The position numbers and the translations under genes are program-made. Shown here piece after piece: positions 28,546-36,953 of a stretch of 64,000 bases of DNA. The notes under the pieces are model-generated. The model saw only the letters and a program-made list of their open reading frames with translations. It was not told the origin of the DNA and made no database searches. Source of the DNA: Sphingomonas sediminicola (GTDB taxonomy: Bacteria; Pseudomonadota; Alphaproteobacteria; Sphingomonadales; Sphingomonadaceae). The DNA is taken from positions 434,001 through 498,000 of the forward strand of contig NZ_CP060782.1 of the NCBI RefSeq assembly GCF_014489515.1. Reading direction: 5' to 3'. Each line of letters starts with the position of its first letter. Position 1 is the stretch's first letter.

Positions 28546-30948
28546 ATGAAGTGGACCGGCCCTGCGCAGTGGATGAAGCGGGAAGCAAAGGCAGGCGATC
28601 GCCTGCCGTTCGACCGCCACATCGACGACGCGACGATCCGGCTTCGCGACGGTGCGGTGATGCGCACGTTGCACATCGGTGGGATGGAGTTCGAGACCCA
28701 GGATTCCGAACAGCTCGACCATGCCCAGGCGGTGCGGGAAGTGCTTCTGCGCAGCGTCGTCGACGCACGCTTCGTGCTCTACCATCACGTCGTTCGACGG
28801 CGGGTGACAGTCGCCTCAGGCGGCGAGTTCGATTCCCCCTTCTGCGCTGCTGTCGGCAAGCAGTGGGATGCGCGGCTGGCCGAGCGCCGGCTGTTCGTGA
28901 ACGAGCAGTTCCTGACCATCGTTCGCCGTCCGGCGCGGGGCAAGACGGGCTGGCCCGAGCGCCTGCAGCGCCGCTTCAGCCGTCGCACCGAAGACGATCA
29001 CGGCGCCATTCGCGACCTTGAAGCCGCGACGGCTTCGTTGCTCGCCGGCCTCGAGCCCTATGGTGCGCGCCTATTGTCTACCTACCGGACCGACACCGGC
29101 GAACTCTCGGAGCCGCTCGAATTCCTTTCGAGCATCTACAATGGCGAGATGCGGCCGGTCGCCATGCCTCCGGACGGCAGCGACCTAGGGCATCACCTTC
29201 CGTACAAGCGCGTGAGTTTCGGCCTCGACGCGCTTGAAGTGGGAGGCGCGAGCGGACGCAGCTTCGCGGCCATGCTCTCGATCAAGGAATATCCGGCAGA
29301 GACCCGTCCCGGCCTGATCGACAACATCCTCCGGCTTCCGTGCGAGCTGGTCCTCACGGAGACCTTCGCTCCGGCCGACCGGCAGATTGCGCGCGAGCGA
29401 ATCGACCTCGCGCTCCGCCGTCAGAAAGCCAGCGAGGAAGACAGCGGAACCGAGCGACGGGAGATGCTCTCGGCACGCGACGCGCTCGGGGCTGGCCAGG
29501 CCGGTTTCGGCGACCATCACTTCAGCCTTCTCGTTCGTGCGTCGGACCTCGCCGAGCTCGATACGGCGATGGCGAATGCTGCAGCCGGCATCGCCGACAT
29601 CGGCGCGATCGCGGTGCGTGAGGACGTGAATCTGGAGCCGCTCTTCTGGGGCCAGTTCCCGGGCAACGAATCCTACATCGTTCGCAGAGCGCTCATCTCG
29701 ACCGCCAATGCGGCCGGCTTCATCTCGCTCCACGGCTATCCGGTTGGTCAGCCGGTCGGCAATCACTGGGGCGATTCCGTTTCCGTGCTCGAGACGACCA
29801 GCTCGACCCCTTATTTCTTCAACTTCCACGAGGGCGATCTCGGCCACTTCTCGATCATCGGCCCATCCGGGTCGGGCAAGACGGTCGTGCTCAACTTCCT
29901 CGCCGCGCAGGCGCAGAAATTCGGTCCGCGCACGATCTTTTTCGACAAGGATCGTGGCGCCGAGATCTTCCTTCGGGCTGCGGGCGGCCATTACTCGGTC
30001 CTTCGCCCGGGCGAGCCGACAGGCTTCAACCCGCTTCGCCTGCCGAACACTCCCGAAAACAAGGCCTTCTTGCGCGACTGGCTCGGCGTGCTCCTCAACG
30101 CCGAGGGGCCGGAGGAGCTTGCCTCCATCTCGGCGGCGGTCGACGCCTGTTTCGATCACGATCCGGCCTTCCGCCGGCTCCGCTATTTTCAGGAACTGCT
30201 CGGCGGCCGTCGCCGGCCGGAAGCGGGCGACCTTCAGTCCCGTCTGGATCCATGGGTCAACAATGGCGAGCATGCTTGGCTGTTCGACAATGACGAGGAC
30301 CATCTCGACCTGAGCGCGCGCATCTTGGGTTTCGACATGACCGCGCTGCTGGACAGCCCGCGCCTGCGAACTCCGGCGATGATGTACCTCTTCCACCGCA
30401 TCGACGAGCGGCTCGACGGCGAACCGACCGCAGTGCTGATCGACGAAGGTTGGAAGGCGCTCGACGATCCAGTCTTCGCCGCGCGCATCCGCGATTGGCT
30501 GAAGACGCTTCGTAAGCGCAACGCGATCGTCGGCTTCGCGACGCAGTCGGCGCGCGACGCTCTCGACAGCCGGATTTCGTCGGCGCTCGTCGAGCAGACG
30601 GCGACGATGATCTTCATGCCCAACCCGAAAGCGAAGGCGGAAGACTATTGCGCGGGCTTCGGACTGTCGGCGCATGAACTCGACCTCATTCGCTCGCTGC
30701 CCGCACACAGCCGCTGCTTCCTGATCCGCCATGCCAACCATAGCGTGGTTGCGCGGCTGGACCTGGCTGGAATGCCGGAACTCCTGCTCGTCCTGTCGGG
30801 CCGTGAGTCCACCGTCCGGCGGCTCGACGCAATCCGCGCCAACGTCGGGGACGATCCCGCCCACTGGTATCCGCTGCTGACGCGGGCTCCGTGGCCCGGC
30901 GGTCCGGATGCGGACGATGACGTGCTCTACATCGAGGCGGCTGAGTGA
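28546..30948 (+). CDS. virB4: VirB4-family type IV secretion ATPase
   Basis: An 800-residue P-loop ATPase, the usual VirB4 length, intact in one frame. Walker A GPSGSGKTVV is at about 439, Walker B TAVLIDEGW at about 630, followed by LRKRNAIVGFATQSARDAL (RecA-like sensor region). It drives pilus assembly and substrate transfer at the inner membrane. Its GTGA junction (30945-30948) couples it to virB6. A 616-codon frame on the opposite strand is a shadow of its codon use. Confidence 0.96.
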   Translation: MKWTGPAQWMKREAKAGDRLPFDRHIDDATIRLRDGAVMRTLHIGGMEFETQDSEQLDHAQAVREVLLRSVVDARFVLYHHVVRRRVTVASGGEFDSPFCAAVGKQWDARLAERRLFVNEQFLTIVRRPARGKTGWPERLQRRFSRRTEDDHGAIRDLEAATASLLAGLEPYGARLLSTYRTDTGELSEPLEFLSSIYNGEMRPVAMPPDGSDLGHHLPYKRVSFGLDALEVGGASGRSFAAMLSIKEYPAETRPGLIDNILRLPCELVLTETFAPADRQIARERIDLALRRQKASEEDSGTERREMLSARDALGAGQAGFGDHHFSLLVRASDLAELDTAMANAAAGIADIGAIAVREDVNLEPLFWGQFPGNESYIVRRALISTANAAGFISLHGYPVGQPVGNHWGDSVSVLETTSSTPYFFNFHEGDLGHFSIIGPSGSGKTVVLNFLAAQAQKFGPRTIFFDKDRGAEIFLRAAGGHYSVLRPGEPTGFNPLRLPNTPENKAFLRDWLGVLLNAEGPEELASISAAVDACFDHDPAFRRLRYFQELLGGRRRPEAGDLQSRLDPWVNNGEHAWLFDNDEDHLDLSARILGFDMTALLDSPRLRTPAMMYLFHRIDERLDGEPTAVLIDEGWKALDDPVFAARIRDWLKTLRKRNAIVGFATQSARDALDSRISSALVEQTATMIFMPNPKAKAEDYCAGFGLSAHELDLIRSLPAHSRCFLIRHANHSVVARLDLAGMPELLLVLSGRESTVRRLDAIRANVGDDPAHWYPLLTRAPWPGGPDADDDVLYIEAAE

Positions 30949-32131
30949 GCGGTTGCCCGACATTCGACGGCGCCGGCCCGTCCGGCATCGCCGAGGCGCT
31001 GCGCGTCGTCGACTGCATGAGCGGCGAGGCGGCATCGTTCGCTTTCGCGCGCCTATTCGGGACGGATGCTCTGCTCGGCCAGGCGCTGACGGCGGCGCTG
31101 ACCCTGTACATCGGCTTCTACGCTATTGGATTGCTGACCGGCCGGACGTCGCTTTCCTTGTCCAGTCTGACCCCGCGGATGATGACGCTTGGCATTGCGC
31201 TGACGTTCGCGACCTCGTGGGTCGCCTATCAGTCCGTGATCTGGAACCTGCTGGTCGGTGCCCCGACCAGATCGCGAGCCTGCTCATCGGCACGAACGGA
31301 AGCGCGACTTCATTGTTCGCCGACCGGCTCGACAAGATCTTCGTGGTCGTAGCGCAGGCTGCCGCCGCGACCGAAGCCGCCACGAAGGGTTTGACGGACA
31401 CCGGCTCGATCGCGTCCGGACCGGACCTGCTTTGGCTGTCCGCTCTCCTGCTCCTGCTGGGAACGGTTGGAGTTCTGCTTGTCGCAAGGATCGCGCTCGC
31501 GGCAATGCTCGCGCTGGGCCCCATCTTCATCATCTGCGGCCTATTCGAGGGGAGCCGCGGCTTGTTTGAGGGCTGGCTGAAGGCAGCTGTCCTGTTCGCT
31601 CTGACTCCGCTTCTGGCGGTCCTGATCGGAGGAGCGACCATCGCGCTGCTCTCGCCGATGCTGGACTCCCTTGCAGCAGCGGGCGGCCAGGTCCCGCTCC
31701 GGCTGACCACGACGCTCTTCTTGGCCGCTGCCGTCTACTGCGCCCTGATGGCCGTGACCCTCAAGATCTCGGCAACAATGGTTGCCGGGTGGCGGTTGCC
31801 GTTCGGCGCAAGCCGCGAGCGCAAGACCTCGACCACTTCTGTGGAAGCCGTTCCGGGTCAGTCGCAGGTTCCGTCCGTCGGCCTCGAACCGGCTGCCGCG
31901 ACCGCAAGCAACAGCGATCCTCGCGTCCGCGCGATCATCAGCGCCGCGTCGGGCGGGGCAGCGAGTTACGACCGCGCTCCCGCTCCCACCTATCCTCTTT
32001 ATTCGAGCGCGAGCCAGACGGTGGATGCCACCACTGCCCCTGCGCCCGCACCCCGCACCGACCCACGGCTGGGCAGTCTCAGCCGCCAATATCGACCACG
32101 TAACATGCAGTTTCAGAGGACCAGCTCATGA
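30945..32131 (+). CDS. virB6: VirB6-family inner-membrane channel protein (one-base frameshift)
   Basis: Joined length is 395 residues. About six hydrophobic segments lie between residues 40 and 290, then a polar, Ala/Pro/Ser-rich C-terminal tail (about 300-395). That is the TrbL/VirB6 organisation. The frame breaks at CCCC 31261-31264; adding one base joins VIWNLLVGAP to DQIASLLIGTNG. GTG 30945 overlaps the virB4 stop, and the end overlaps the virB9 start (ATGA). Identity rests on topology and operon position, since VirB6 proteins diverge strongly. Confidence 0.87.
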
Positions 32132-32910
32132 CGAAAATCCCGGCCGCCTTCCTGGCCCTGGCGCTTTTCGCCGTTCCTGCTCACGCAGCCGATCCGCGGC
32201 TCCAGAGCGTCCATTACCAGGCCGACAAGGTCGTCAAGGTTCAGGGCCGTCTCGGCTACCAATCGATGATCGAGTTCGGCCAAGGCGAGCAGATTGAGAA
32301 TGTCGCCGTTGGCGATTCCTCAGCCTGGCAGGTGACGCCGAACAAGCGCGCCAACCTGCTGTTCCTGAAGCCGCTGATGGGCAAGGCGAAGACCAACATG
32401 ACGGTCATCACCGATCAGCGCACCTATCTCTTCGATCTCAGCGTCGCCTCGACGGGCAGCACGCCGATGTACAACCTGCGCTTCACCTATGGCGCATTGC
32501 CCCCGCCAAGTGCGGAAGCGCCGCAGAAGAAAATTGCCTACCCGCAACTCCTCGCGGATGCGTCTGCCGCGGCTCCGGCCGTCGCCGCGTCTGCCGCGGC
32601 TCCGGCCGTCGCTCATCCCAAGATGAACTATGCGTGGAAGGGAAAGGGCGACAAGGAACTGCTTCCCGCCCGCTACTATGACGACGGCCACTCGCTCTAC
32701 CTTCAGTGGAAAGCCGGGGCGCCGATGCCCGCCTTGTTCGACCGCGACGAGGAAGGCCGCGAAGGTCTTCTGAACTATCGCCAGCAGGGCTCCTTCGTAG
32801 TCGTAGAGGGCGTCCCGAACACGCTGGTCATGCGGCTCGGCAAGGACACGGCCGTATTGATCAATCGCAACCAATCAAAGTCGGACTCCATCCGGTTGGC
32901 GGGGCGCTAA
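32128..32910 (+). CDS. virB9: VirB9/TrbG/CagX-family outer-membrane complex protein
   Basis: A 260-residue periplasmic protein with a signal peptide (about 1-20, AHAAD). The N-terminal domain includes IEFGQGEQIENVAVGDSSAW and FLKPLMGKAKTNMTVIT, and the C-terminal domain contains MNYAWKG and DDGHSLYLQWK, the CagX pattern. The linker holds a perfect 9-residue duplication (ASAAAPAVA twice), encoded by a 27-base tandem repeat. With VirB10 it forms the core complex in the outer membrane. virB7, usually next to it, is absent. Confidence 0.94.
   Translation: MTKIPAAFLALALFAVPAHAADPRLQSVHYQADKVVKVQGRLGYQSMIEFGQGEQIENVAVGDSSAWQVTPNKRANLLFLKPLMGKAKTNMTVITDQRTYLFDLSVASTGSTPMYNLRFTYGALPPPSAEAPQKKIAYPQLLADASAAAPAVAASAAAPAVAHPKMNYAWKGKGDKELLPARYYDDGHSLYLQWKAGAPMPALFDRDEEGREGLLNYRQQGSFVVVEGVPNTLVMRLGKDTAVLINRNQSKSDSIRLAGR
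32560..32613 (+). repeat. 27-base tandem repeat inside virB9
   Basis: Two copies of a 27-base unit (32560-32586 and 32587-32613) identical except for the last base. They encode an Ala/Pro linker between the two VirB9 domains. Copy number could vary between strains by slippage. Confidence 0.9.
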
Positions 32911-32911
32911 G

Positions 32912-33994
32912 ATGAAGAATTCTCTCATTCTGCTCGAGAAGCAGGAGCAATCCGATCCACGTATCGAGCTCGAGCCTGAAACGCTTGCGCTCGCCAAGCG
33001 GAATTCATTCCCGCTCGTTGCCCAGCGCACCTCGAAGAAGGACGGAATGGGCCTCGCGATGGGCGCCGCCGGAGCGCTGATGATCGGTGCGGTGACGTTC
33101 GTCGGGTTGTCCGGCGGTCGCGAGAGCGCTCCCAGCCCCAAGGCTCCCGCCGCGGCCACGCTTCCGCAGACTACTCCGGGAGCGGTCGCGCTGCCGCCGG
33201 AGGCTGTAACCCAGCTTGCGCCCGGAGCACCGCTTGCCGCTCCCGTTCCGGGACAAGGCCCGGTCATGACCGGCGAGCCGGCGGTTCCGCCGCAGCTTGT
33301 TCCGGGCGAGCCACTAAACACCCATGGCGGCCCGACGCTAATCGTCGACAACAGTGGCTCGAATGCGGGCACGCCGGCGGCCCTCGCTCCCGGCGGTGCG
33401 GGCGGTGACGACGCATTCGGGATCGCCAGCACCGACGTCGCCAGGGCCACGCGGATGAGGAACCCGGCCCAGACCGTATCGCAGGGCACTCTGATCCCGG
33501 CGGTTCTGGAAACGGCGATCAACAGCGACCTTCCAGGCTATGTCCGCGCAGTCGTGAGCAGCGATGTCCGCAGCTTCGACGGTAAGAATATTCTCGTTCC
33601 GAGGTCTTCGCGCCTGATCGGCCAGTACAAGAGCGGCGTCGCGAACGGACAGACGCGCGCCTATGTCATGTGGACGCGCCTGATCCGTCCCGACGGCGTC
33701 TCGGTCGCGCTTGCATCGCCTGCCGTGGACGAAACCGGCCAGACCGGTCTTACCGGCAAGGTTGACAGCCACTTCATGAAGAGGTTCGGCTCGGCACTCC
33801 TGCTGTCCATCGTTGGAACGGCTTCCACGCTCGGAAGCGGCGGAAGCGCGCTCATCCTTTCCGGCGGGCAAAGCGCTGCGTCGGTGGCCGCCTCGCAGAA
33901 CGGCCAGATTCCGCCGACGATCAAGGTTCGTCAGGGTCAGCCGATCCGGGTCTTCACGGCCAAGGACCTCGACTTCTCGACGGTGGCTGGATGA
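32912..33994 (+). CDS. virB10: VirB10/TrbI-family protein
   Basis: A 360-residue protein spanning both membranes. A cytoplasmic N-terminus (about 1-45) is followed by a membrane helix (LAMGAAGALMIGAVTFVGL), a Pro/Ala-rich periplasmic stretch (about 70-140) and the TrbI beta-barrel domain (about 165-355). That domain includes QGTLIPAVLETAINSDLPG, RSSRLIGQY and MWTRLIRPDG. It links the energy source to the outer-membrane pore. One base separates its ATG from the virB9 stop, and it overlaps virB11 by four bases. Confidence 0.94.
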   Translation: MKNSLILLEKQEQSDPRIELEPETLALAKRNSFPLVAQRTSKKDGMGLAMGAAGALMIGAVTFVGLSGGRESAPSPKAPAAATLPQTTPGAVALPPEAVTQLAPGAPLAAPVPGQGPVMTGEPAVPPQLVPGEPLNTHGGPTLIVDNSGSNAGTPAALAPGGAGGDDAFGIASTDVARATRMRNPAQTVSQGTLIPAVLETAINSDLPGYVRAVVSSDVRSFDGKNILVPRSSRLIGQYKSGVANGQTRAYVMWTRLIRPDGVSVALASPAVDETGQTGLTGKVDSHFMKRFGSALLLSIVGTASTLGSGGSALILSGGQSAASVAASQNGQIPPTIKVRQGQPIRVFTAKDLDFSTVAG

Positions 33995-35001
33995 CCGTAC
34001 CAGCGCCTGCGACCGCGCCGGCGGACGTAGCCCACCTCGGCGTCTATCTTTCCGCCTATCTGGCGCCGTTCCAGCAATGGCTGGCCGACGAGAATGTCAC
34101 GGAGATCCTCGTCAACCAGCCGGGCGAGGTATGGACCGAGAGCGCCGGGAAGGCCGGCATGGCGCGGCACGAGGCTCCGGGCATCGACGATGTCCTTCTC
34201 AGCCGGCTCGCGGCCCAGGTCGCGCGTTTCAGCCACCAGGGCATCAGCCGCGAGCGGCCCTTGCTGTCGGCGGTGCTTCCGACCGGCGAACGAATCCAGA
34301 TCGTCAGTCCGCCAGCGACGCGGCGCCACTTCGCGTTGTCGATCCGCCGCCACCGGCTGCTCGACGTTCCGCTGACCGCTTACGAGCGCGAATCGAAGGG
34401 TGCCTCTGCAAAGCCTTGGCACGAGCGAGCAGAGGAAACGAGCGACGTCGACTTCCTCAGCCAGGCAGTGCGCGGTGGTGCGACGATCTTGATCTCCGGA
34501 GGCACCTCGAGCGGCAAGACGACGTTCCTCAACGCTCTTCTTCGTGAAATTCCGGAGCACGAGCGGGTCATCCTAGTCGAGGACACGCCGGAAATACGCC
34601 TCGGAAATCGCAACGGCGTGGGCCTGATCGCCGTGAAGGGCGAGACGGGAGAAGCGCGGGTCACCACCGACGACCTGCTCCAGGCCGCGCTGCGACTTCG
34701 CCCTGACCGTATCGTCCTCGGCGAGCTTCGCGGTGGCGAGGCCGTCAGCTTCCTCCGCGCGATCAATACCGGTCACCCGGGCTCGTTCAGTACTATCCAC
34801 GCCAACTCGCCGCAGGGCGCGTTGGAGCAGCTCGCCCTGATGGTGATGCAGAGTGGCCTCGGCCTCTCGCGGCTGGATACAATCGCTTACGTCCGCTCTG
34901 TCGTCGACCTAATCGTCCAGCTCGACCGGCAAGGCGGCCAGCGCGGGATTGCCTCGATCGAACGCACGTCGGACATCTTCAAAAGGGAATTCGGCTCTTA
35001 A
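33991..35001 (+). CDS. virB11: VirB11-family secretion ATPase
   Basis: A 336-residue hexameric traffic ATPase. Walker A GGTSSGKTTFL is at about 170, the Asp box EDTPEIRL near 195, Walker B IVLGELRGGE near 241 and the His box GHPGSFSTIHANS near 261, all in family order. It would switch the VirB4 machine between pilus building and transfer. Last gene of the operon; its stop is ten bases from the 3' end of the tRNA-Gln gene. No virD4 coupling protein follows. Confidence 0.95.
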   Translation: MTVPAPATAPADVAHLGVYLSAYLAPFQQWLADENVTEILVNQPGEVWTESAGKAGMARHEAPGIDDVLLSRLAAQVARFSHQGISRERPLLSAVLPTGERIQIVSPPATRRHFALSIRRHRLLDVPLTAYERESKGASAKPWHERAEETSDVDFLSQAVRGGATILISGGTSSGKTTFLNALLREIPEHERVILVEDTPEIRLGNRNGVGLIAVKGETGEARVTTDDLLQAALRLRPDRIVLGELRGGEAVSFLRAINTGHPGSFSTIHANSPQGALEQLALMVMQSGLGLSRLDTIAYVRSVVDLIVQLDRQGGQRGIASIERTSDIFKREFGS

Positions 35002-35011
35002 GTCGATCGAC

Positions 35012-35085
35012 TGGATGCCCCGCGTGGATTCGAACCACGATTGACGGAGTCAGAGTCCGTAGTCTTACCATTAGACGACGGGGCA
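35012..35085 (-). tRNA. tRNA-Gln (anticodon CTG)
   Basis: On the minus strand the acceptor arms TGCCCCG and CGGGGCA pair perfectly. The D-arm GTCTAATGGTAAGAC, the anticodon arm with CTG between ACGGA and TCCGT, and the T-arm GTGG-TTCGAAT-CCAC are all present, and CCA is encoded at 35014-35012. The U1-A72 pair is typical of glutamine tRNAs. A perfect palindrome (AGTCGATCGACT, 35001-35012) abuts the 3' end. Confidence 0.95.
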
Positions 35086-35244
35086 ATGCCGGCAGGCGGG
35101 CGGGATAGAAAGAGCCCCTTCGACTGTCAACGCCGCTGGGGCGAACCGAGCCGTCCGCTTGCTCTTAATCGCCTTTGCCGGTTAAATGCGCCTCAAGTCA
35201 GCCACCTGATCCAGGTGGTGAAGGATAGAAACGGGCGTTTGTTC
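35086..35244. other. Intergenic region between tRNA-Gln and ppx
   Basis: A 159-base divergent gap that must contain the tRNA promoter (minus strand) and the ppx promoter (plus strand). No obvious repeat, operator or short gene was seen. Two TTAA tetramers near 35164 and 35180 are not spaced as a CtrA site. Confidence 0.45.
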
Positions 35245-36309
35245 ATGGCGAATGGTATCGCCAGTGCGCCGGCTCCATCGCTGCGGCAGGATTCGCAGCC
35301 AGGTGCGCCGGCCTCGGGAAAACTGCCGGAGCGGCGGTCCCATCACTCTCGTCATACTTACGGAGCGATCGACCTCGGCACCAACAATTGCCGCTTGCTG
35401 ATTGCCCGGCCTGTCGACGGCGGATTCACGGTCGTCGATGCTTTTTCCAGAATCGTTCGCCTTGGCGAGGGTCTCTCCCGGACCGGAGAGCTATCTCAGG
35501 ATGCGATGGACAGGGCGGTTGGAGCCCTTTCGGTGTGCGGGGAGAAGCTGCGGCGCCGCAACGTCTCCCTCTCGCGCTCGGTCGCAACCGAAGCCTGCCG
35601 GCGGGCTGGAAACGGCGAAGAGTTTGTCGACCGCGTTCGGCGCGAAACCGGCATCGTCCTCGATATCATCGAGCCGCAGGAAGAAGCGCGCCTTGCGGTG
35701 CTGGGTTGCCACAAGCTGCTGGAGCCGGGTGACGGTCCCGCACTAATCTTCGACATTGGCGGCGGATCGACCGAGCTTGTCCTGATCGACCAGGAAGAAG
35801 GCATTCCCCGAATCCGCAGCTGGTGGAGCGCGCCTTGGGGCGTGGTCTCATTGACCGAGAGCGAGGGAACGGTCGCGCTCGAGGGCCCCGACCGCGTACA
35901 AGCCTATGGCCGCATGCGCGAACGCGCCCGCCGCGCCTTCGCAGGCTTCGCTTCGGCCCTTCCGAGCGATGTGGAGGGTATTCGCCTTCTCGGAACCAGC
36001 GGGACGGTGACCACTCTCGCCAGCGTCTATCTCGCTTTGCCCGCTTACGACCGCCGAGCGGTCGACGGCCTGCACGTTCCCGTGGATGCGATGCAGAAGA
36101 TCAGCACGATGATCGCGGAAATGGATCACAACGAGCGCGCTGCGCTGCCGTGCATCGGCCGCGACCGTGCCGACCTAGTCGTCGCGGGCTGCGCGATCCT
36201 GGAAGCGATCGTTGAAATCTGGCCGGCGGAGAAGCTCGGCGTGGCTGACCGCGGCATCCGCGAGGGAATCCTTCGGTCGTTGATGGCGCGTGACGGTCAC
36301 ATTCTGTGA
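35245..36309 (+). CDS. ppx: Ppx/GppA family exopolyphosphatase
   Basis: A 354-residue ASKHA-fold phosphatase releasing phosphate from polyphosphate or pppGpp. Family blocks: YGAIDLGTNNCRLLIARP (phosphate 1), ATEACRRAGNGEEF, DIGGGSTEL (phosphate 2) and LLGTSGTVTTLA. It lacks the C-terminal HD-like domain of the roughly 500-residue E. coli enzymes, which is common in alphaproteobacteria. ATG 35245 is taken as start; in-frame GTGs at 35218 and 35221 are possible. Its stop overlaps the rlmE start (GTGA). Confidence 0.92.
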   Translation: MANGIASAPAPSLRQDSQPGAPASGKLPERRSHHSRHTYGAIDLGTNNCRLLIARPVDGGFTVVDAFSRIVRLGEGLSRTGELSQDAMDRAVGALSVCGEKLRRRNVSLSRSVATEACRRAGNGEEFVDRVRRETGIVLDIIEPQEEARLAVLGCHKLLEPGDGPALIFDIGGGSTELVLIDQEEGIPRIRSWWSAPWGVVSLTESEGTVALEGPDRVQAYGRMRERARRAFAGFASALPSDVEGIRLLGTSGTVTTLASVYLALPAYDRRAVDGLHVPVDAMQKISTMIAEMDHNERAALPCIGRDRADLVVAGCAILEAIVEIWPAEKLGVADRGIREGILRSLMARDGHIL

Positions 36310-36953
36310 AGCGCATCCGCACCGCCAAGGGGCGGAAACCGTCGTCGACCCGCTGGCTCGAGCGGCAACTCAACGATCCCTATGTACGGCGCGCCAAGGC
36401 AGAGAATTACCGGAGCCGCGCCGCGTTCAAGCTGACCGAGCTCGATGAGCGTTTCGGCCTGCTGAAGGGCGCGAAGGCGGTCGTCGACCTCGGCATCGCT
36501 CCCGGAGGCTGGAGCCAGGTCGTCCGCCGCAAGGTGCCGCAGGGCAAGGTGGTCGGCATCGACCTGCTCCCGACCGATCCAATCGAAGGCGTCACCATCC
36601 TGCAGATGGACTTCATGGACGAAACGGCACCGGACCGGTTGAAGGAAGCGCTTGGCGGCGAGGCCGACCTCGTCCTGTCCGACATGGCGGCCAACACCGT
36701 GGGCCACCAGCAGACCGACCATTTGAGGACCATGGCGCTTGTCGAGGCAGGACTATTGTTCGCGACCGAGGTGCTTCGGCCGGGCGGAGCCTATGTCGCG
36801 AAGGTCTTGGCAGGGGGCGCAGACAATCAGCTCGTCGCCGAGATGAAGCGGCATTTCACGGCCGTGAAGCATGCCAAGCCGCCGGCGAGCCGCAAGGATT
36901 CGTCGGAATGGTACGTCATCGCCCAGGGTTTCAAGGGGCGTGATGGCGACTAG
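36306..36953 (+). CDS. rlmE: 23S rRNA (uridine-2'-O)-methyltransferase RlmE
   Basis: A 215-residue FtsJ/RrmJ methyltransferase that modifies U2552 of 23S rRNA. Seen: YRSRAAFKL (catalytic Lys), VVDLGIAPGGWSQV (SAM motif I), LVLSDMAANTVG (catalytic Asp), AYVAKVLAGG (catalytic Lys) and SSEWYVIAQGF (catalytic Glu), the complete K-D-K-E tetrad. GTG 36306 overlaps the ppx stop, and its end overlaps the NRAMP gene start. Confidence 0.96.
   Translation: MKRIRTAKGRKPSSTRWLERQLNDPYVRRAKAENYRSRAAFKLTELDERFGLLKGAKAVVDLGIAPGGWSQVVRRKVPQGKVVGIDLLPTDPIEGVTILQMDFMDETAPDRLKEALGGEADLVLSDMAANTVGHQQTDHLRTMALVEAGLLFATEVLRPGGAYVAKVLAGGADNQLVAEMKRHFTAVKHAKPPASRKDSSEWYVIAQGFKGRDGD

Noticed and set aside
29185-31035. 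616-codon minus-strand frame opposite virB4
   Set aside because: Shadow of virB4; virB4 has complete Walker motifs and the right length.
35001-35012. Palindrome beside tRNA-Gln as a terminator
   Set aside because: Twelve bases with no loop and no T run on either strand.
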